A stretch of 64,000 nucleotides of DNA from Cyclospora cayetanensis (Eukaryota > Apicomplexa > Conoidasida > Eucoccidiorida > Eimeriidae): the NCBI RefSeq assembly GCF_002999335.1, contig NW_020312040.1, positions 81,701 through 145,700 of the forward strand, in the 5' to 3' direction. Position numbers and translations under genes: made by a program. The notes beneath the pieces are model-generated. The model saw only the letters and a program-made list of their open reading frames with translations, did not search any database and was not told where the DNA came from. How positions within the stretch are numbered: position 1 is the first letter of the stretch; every line of letters begins with the position of its first letter. This document shows positions 59,970-64,000 of this stretch, one piece after another.

Positions 59970-62900
59970 AGAAAAGCAACAGACGCAGACGCCGCCTCCC
60001 CATACCGACCACGCTTTACGAAGTTTCGACGGCTCGCTGCCTCCCCTGCTGAGGCGTCCTGCCTGTTAAGAACGGAAGGCCTTAAGAAGCCTCCCTGAAT
60101 CATCAGCTGGTCCTTCTGCGTCTCTGCATGCTGGTGCTGCAACTGCCGCTGAAGCAGCTTCTTCAGACGGTGCATGCGGTATACTCTCCAGTGGCGCTGA
60201 AGCAGAAAGAAGCATCGAAAGATTTCTTGCTGAGCCGTGAGTTGCTCGATACGCAGCTGGATGCCGCGTTTAGCCCTTGTGGACCTTTTCTGTGTGCTCA
60301 GACGACCCAACACAAATCTCCACCCCTGCATAGCTGCCTCTCTCAATCTCTTTCTAGTAGAGTCGCTCTCAAGTGCCTTCGTAGACACGGCGGCGCTTGA
60401 GAGCTAGCCAAGAAACTGAAAGACACAAGGCGAGTCGCTACTACCTGTCGACGTCTGCGCGCTTTGCCCTCGGGGGGAGGTCTTCAAGCGTGGCTAAAAG
60501 CCCGTAAAAAGCTTTTTCCCTAACCAGCTAGCTGCGTGTTTCGTCCGATTCATCTCCTCCAAGTCATTGGCGGGATGCATAATTGTGTAGGAACTGCGAA
60601 TGCTATTCTGGCAAGAGGTGCGGCCTAGCTAGCTAGCTAGCTAGCCAGCTGTAGCTAGCTGCAGAGCTCGGTGAGCGGGTCCTGCGAGCTGCTGGATACA
60701 AAAGCTGCAGCTGCCTTTCTTTGAATTACCTGCATGCAACGCGCTGCCGCTTCCACCCTCAGCAGATCACCTTCCCTCCCCCTGTTGGCGACTGCTGCTA
60801 CTTCTCCTGCTCCTGCTTCTGCTGCTACTTCTCCTGCTCCTGCTTCAGCTGATGCTTCTCCTGCTCCTGATTCTGCTGCTACTTCTCCTGCTTCTGCTGA
60901 TACTTCTCCTGCTCCTGCTTCTGCTGATACGTCTCCTTTTCCTTCTCCTTCTGCAGCCGCTATTGCTTCTGCTGCTGCTGCTTTTCCTTCTCCTGCTGCT
61001 GCTGCAGCACGCAGCTCGGCGACTACAGAAGCTAAAAGCCTCTGTAAGGCCGTTCTGCGCTTCTCAATGAGCCGAGACAGCAATACGCGGGCAGCGCACA
61101 GCCGGGAAAGGCAACTCGCTGCAACGCAGAAGGCAGCACAACGTTGGCGTAGACAGAGGCTGGAGGTTCTCGAACGATGAAAGAGATTGAGTGCTCCTAG
61201 CAACACACTGCAGGTGAGCAACAGTATGAGACAAACCTCTCTGCCGCTTTAGCAAGAGGACTACACGCGCAACTCCTCGAAGTCGCTGCAGGAGGCGACG
61301 CCGCCTAAAGGCCCCCCGTAGCCGCAGCATCTCAGCAGCCAGATCCTCAAACTGCTGCTGCTGTTGTTGCTGCTGTTGTTGCTGCTGTTGTTGCTGCTGT
61401 TGTTGTTCTCCGGCTGAAGGACAGAGGAAGGCGTCGAGTCTGTCAAGGCCGTTCTGCCTGAGAAACACCTGAGACAGGCCTACTTTGTACTCACCTGCAG
61501 CAAGCAGTGGCACACATACACAGACATACACATGAACACACACACATAAACACACACACAAACATACACATAAACATACACATAAACATACACACAGAGA
61601 AACGCACACGAAGATATATGTGTATGTATATACTTTTATATGGGTTAGTGCAGTGGGCCTACAATAAGCGCTAGAGAGGGGGAGTTTTTTTTCTGTCGGA
61701 ACGCCAACAGGGCGTAGCGACAGAAAAGTCGGCACTAGAGATACACAAACAATCGTTGAGTGCAGCAGCAGCAGCAGAAGCCTTTTGTGAGCGCACATGG
61801 TGGAAATTTGAGGGCAGCCAGGAGAAGTTCTACTGCTTCTTTCGAGGAAGCGAAGCAAGACAGCAGAGAGGGTGGGAGGGCCTGGGGGTAGCGCTCCATG
61901 AGTTCGCTGAAAGACAGGCGTGAAGCAAAGCCTTTTTTCAAGACTTGCAGCACAGCGACAGCTCCGCTGCAGCACCAAGACACACAATCGCGACCACAGC
62001 ACACACACACCTCAGACACACAATTCAGGGACGGACACCTCCTCACGTGTGTGAGCCTGCAATACTCTGCGACAGCAGCCTAGCAGCAAGAACGAAGGGC
62101 AAACAGCGCGCTGCAAGGGGTGTTTTGCCGCTTGCTTGCGCCTGTCGCAACCCTTTTAAAACTTCAGCGACATAGCCTCACGAGAAGCACAGAAGAAGAA
62201 AGTGTGTAGACGCGAACTACGCATTGGAAGGCAGCGTTAGACAGGGGGCCCACAAATGGTGCATATAAAGGAGACACACGGACAGAGACAGACAGAGAGA
62301 AAGAGTCGCACAGATCGAGGATCGCCAGTGTGGAAAGACACAACTGCTACAGCCTGCGAAGCTTGTGTTATACATGTAAATATGTACCTGCTGTGTAGCT
62401 GCGTGTATACCAGAGCGTCATCAAAACACCGTGGCTTCTTGCGGTTGTTTGCTTTGAAGCAGCGAATGAAGGAGCAACCCTGAACCACGCAAAAAAAATA
62501 ATTGTTTTTTACCGGCAATCGCGGCTGCATTGTGGGGTACTCCCTCCCATGGGCTGCTGCTGCTCCTGCTGCTAATCCTCCTCCTCCTATCCATGCATGC
62601 GTGTGCTGCTGCTGCTTACAGTGTTCCTCAGCTCTTTGACAAGACATCGCATCTCCGAGCCGAAGGCACAGCTCAGGCTGCGTCGAGCAGCCGTGGCGAA
62701 GGGAAAATTCCCTACCAGTGTGGAGTAGCCTGAGGAAAGGCAGGCAGCAGACGCAAATACACGGGGGTAGACGCTAATACACAGGAATAGACGCTAATAT
62801 GCAGGGGTAGACGCAAATATGCAGGGGTAGACGCTAATACACGGGAGTAGACGCAAATATGCAGGGGTAGACGCAAATATGCAGGGGTAGACGCTAATAC

Positions 62901-63419
62901 ACAGGAATAGACGCTAATATGCAGGGGTAGACGCAAATATGCAGGGGTAGACGCAAATATGCAGGGGTAGACGCAAATATGCAGGAGTAGACGCAAATAT
63001 GCAGGAGTAGACGCAAATATGCAGGGGTAGACGCTAATACACAGGAATAGACGCTAATATGCAGGGGTAGACGCTAATACACGGGAGTAGACGCAAATAT
63101 GCAGGGGTAGACGCAAATATGCAGGGGTAGACGCAAATATGCAGGGGTAGACGCTAATACACAGGAATAGACGCTAATACACAGGAGTAGACGCAAATAT
63201 GCAGGGGTAGACGCAAATATGCAGCGTCAAGCCGCTTGAAACGGCTGTAACAGAAGGCGAAGCAGCCCGTAACTCATACAGCTAGGCAGACGCAGTCGCA
63301 AGGATCGCTGCAGCTGCAGCAAGCCTACTTTTGGAAGCCGCCAGCAGCCGTTCCAGGTCTGCAATTGTTGCATCCGCATGCATGCACATGCAACACACAC
63401 TGCGAAAATGAAAAACAAG
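58562..63419 (-). CDS. Myosin heavy chain, 3' part (end of motor, IQ neck, tail); 5' part beyond window
   Basis: Exons 63329..63419, 62620..62729, 62388..62479, 61797..61966, 61237..61494, 60730..61118, 59264..60403 and 58562..59131 (stop); phases 1, 0, 2, 1, 1, 0, 0 all match, 2,820 nt, 939 residues. Motor landmarks in order: ADLERLLAAS, LVKELRNT joined to GCSFIRCFKANNRKKPRCF, YTQLHSGAVAVLQVLKKGF, SFSELMERYP, and EYKVGLSQVFLRQNGLDRL (converter). Then a run of about 18 Gln, RLRGAFRRRRLLQRLRG, and IQ-type motifs LLQRHWRVYRMHRLKK, VCIQRHWRGLNSRRG and LLQRVARRWLARRQ, which should bind calmodulin-like light chains. The tail is a (Q)nEK-rich segment and a Pro/Ser/Ala-rich end; no coiled-coil dimeriser, WD40 or DIL domain is seen. 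The myosin class cannot be told without the motor. Convergent with the coiled-coil gene. Confidence 0.8.
59490..59730 (-). repeat. Coding Gln/Glu/Lys repeat in the myosin tail
   Basis: Repeated CAGCTGCAACAACAAGAAAAG-like units encode EKQLQQQ and QQQQEM units, about 80 residues, immediately after the last IQ motif. CAA and CAG are mixed. Confidence 0.9.
61337..61412 (-). repeat. Coding poly-Gln in the myosin lever arm
   Basis: Mixed CAA/CAG codons give about 18 consecutive Gln between the converter (DAFLCPSAGE) and the first basic IQ-like helix (FEDLAAEMLRLRG). Confidence 0.9.
61508..61640. repeat. ACACAT/AAACATACAC repeat in myosin intron
   Basis: Simple repeat in the intron 61495..61796, followed by a short TATATG run. 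Confidence 0.9.
62752..63226. repeat. 20-bp minisatellite in myosin intron
   Basis: About 24 copies of GTAGACGCAAATATGCAGGG and variants (CTAATACACGGG, AATAGACGCTAAT). It lies wholly inside the intron 62730..63328, close to the acceptor. Confidence 0.95.
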
Positions 63420-63539
63420 CTGCGCGAGAGAAGTGTAGGGGTGCAGAGTCGCCTCTCCGCCAGGCTAAATTAAAACACTCGATCCAAATTTTTCACAGCG
63501 CAGCGCACCGACCGATCAACTACAGGAGCGAGCGGCAGT

Positions 63540-64000
63540 GAAAGATGCCGCCTCAAACAGTAGTAGCAGTAGCAAAAAGTATAGCAGTAGCAGTAGCATA
63601 AAGTACAGCAGTACCGTCAAAAGAGTAGTATCAGTAGCATCAAGACAGTAGTAGCAGTAGCATAAAGTACGGCAGCAACATGAAAACAACAGTAGCAGTA
63701 GCATCAAAACAGTAGTAGCAGGAAAATCAAGACAGAAGTAGCAGTAGCATCAAGACAGTAGTAGCAGTAGCATGAAAACAATAGTAGCAGTAGCATCAAG
63801 ACAGTAGTAGCAGTAGCATAAAGTACAGCAGTAGCAGCAAACCAGTAGCATCAGTAGCATAAAGTACAGCAGTAACATGAAAACAACAGTAGCAGTAGCA
63901 TCAAAACAGTAGTAGCAGGAAAATCAAGACAGAAGTAGCAGTAGCATCAAGACAGTAGTAGCAGTAGCATGAAAACAATAGTAGCAGTAGCATCAAGACA
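63540..64000. repeat. AGTAGCAGTAGCATCAAGAC array, runs off the right edge
   Basis: Tandem units of 12-30 bp made of TAGCAGTAGCAT, CAAGACAG, AAAACAAC and AAAGTACAG. It probably sits in the next upstream intron of the myosin gene, as the next motor exon is not found before it. Confidence 0.95.

Noticed and set aside
61197..61236. A 40-nt intron in the myosin gene (acceptor ttgctag)
   Set aside because: Too short to be likely; the alternative acceptor at 61119 gives a 118-nt intron in the same phase with a better pyrimidine tract.
1..64000. CRISPR array, prokaryotic operon or mobile-element interpretation of the tandem repeats
   Set aside because: Units are head-to-tail without unique spacers, lie in introns, and no transposase or Cas-like frame exists.

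Overview
The window looks like nuclear DNA of a coccidian apicomplexan, most likely Eimeria or a close relative. Genes are intron-rich with GT-AG introns, coding regions are full of (CAG)n-derived runs of Gln, Ala, Ser and Leu, and repeat-poor stretches (about 1-18 kb and 45-58 kb) alternate with repeat-saturated ones (about 18.7-44 kb and 59-64 kb). Gene content also fits: an inner-membrane-complex ISP-like protein, an apicoplast Tic22-like protein and a myosin with a long IQ neck. There are no prokaryotic operons, CRISPR arrays or insertion sequences. All gene models were built by hand from splice signals, reading phase and family motifs; no search was run.

Layout. 1.8-3.4 kb (+): ISP-like protein. 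5.3-6.5 kb (-): unrecognised acidic protein. 7.3-9.6 kb (-): Tic22-like apicoplast import protein with a bipartite leader. 11.5-13.3 kb (-): complete six-exon PITH-domain protein. About 16.3-17.1 kb (-): exons that may belong to signal peptidase subunit 2. 17.3-17.9 kb (-): tRNA-splicing endonuclease subunit. 18.7-23.1 kb (+): FG-repeat nucleoporin, broken in the assembly by one frameshift in a poly-G run. 24.3-44.1 kb (-): one 19.8-kb gene that I reconstruct as a giant ATG2 lipid-transfer protein of seven exons (4,736 codons before the stop). Its 3' introns are filled with unrelated tandem repeats. About 46-52.7 kb (+), possibly further: an 18-exon gene encoding a helical N-terminus and a long Arg/Lys/Glu-rich coiled coil. 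58.6 kb to the right edge (-): the 3' part of a myosin heavy chain (end of the motor, IQ neck, tail), whose motor continues beyond the window.

The genes do not form one pathway. Several serve organelles and membranes typical of the phylum: Tic22 in the apicoplast, ISP in the inner membrane complex, ATG2 at membrane contact sites and myosin in transport. The most notable results are the ATG2 reconstruction, in which every splice phase closes and the introns hold five different repeat arrays; the histidine/aspartate repeat inside that ATG2; the nucleoporin frameshift; a perfect 44-bp hairpin at 57.4 kb; and the poly-Gln insertion in the myosin lever arm. I saw no system I would call entirely new.
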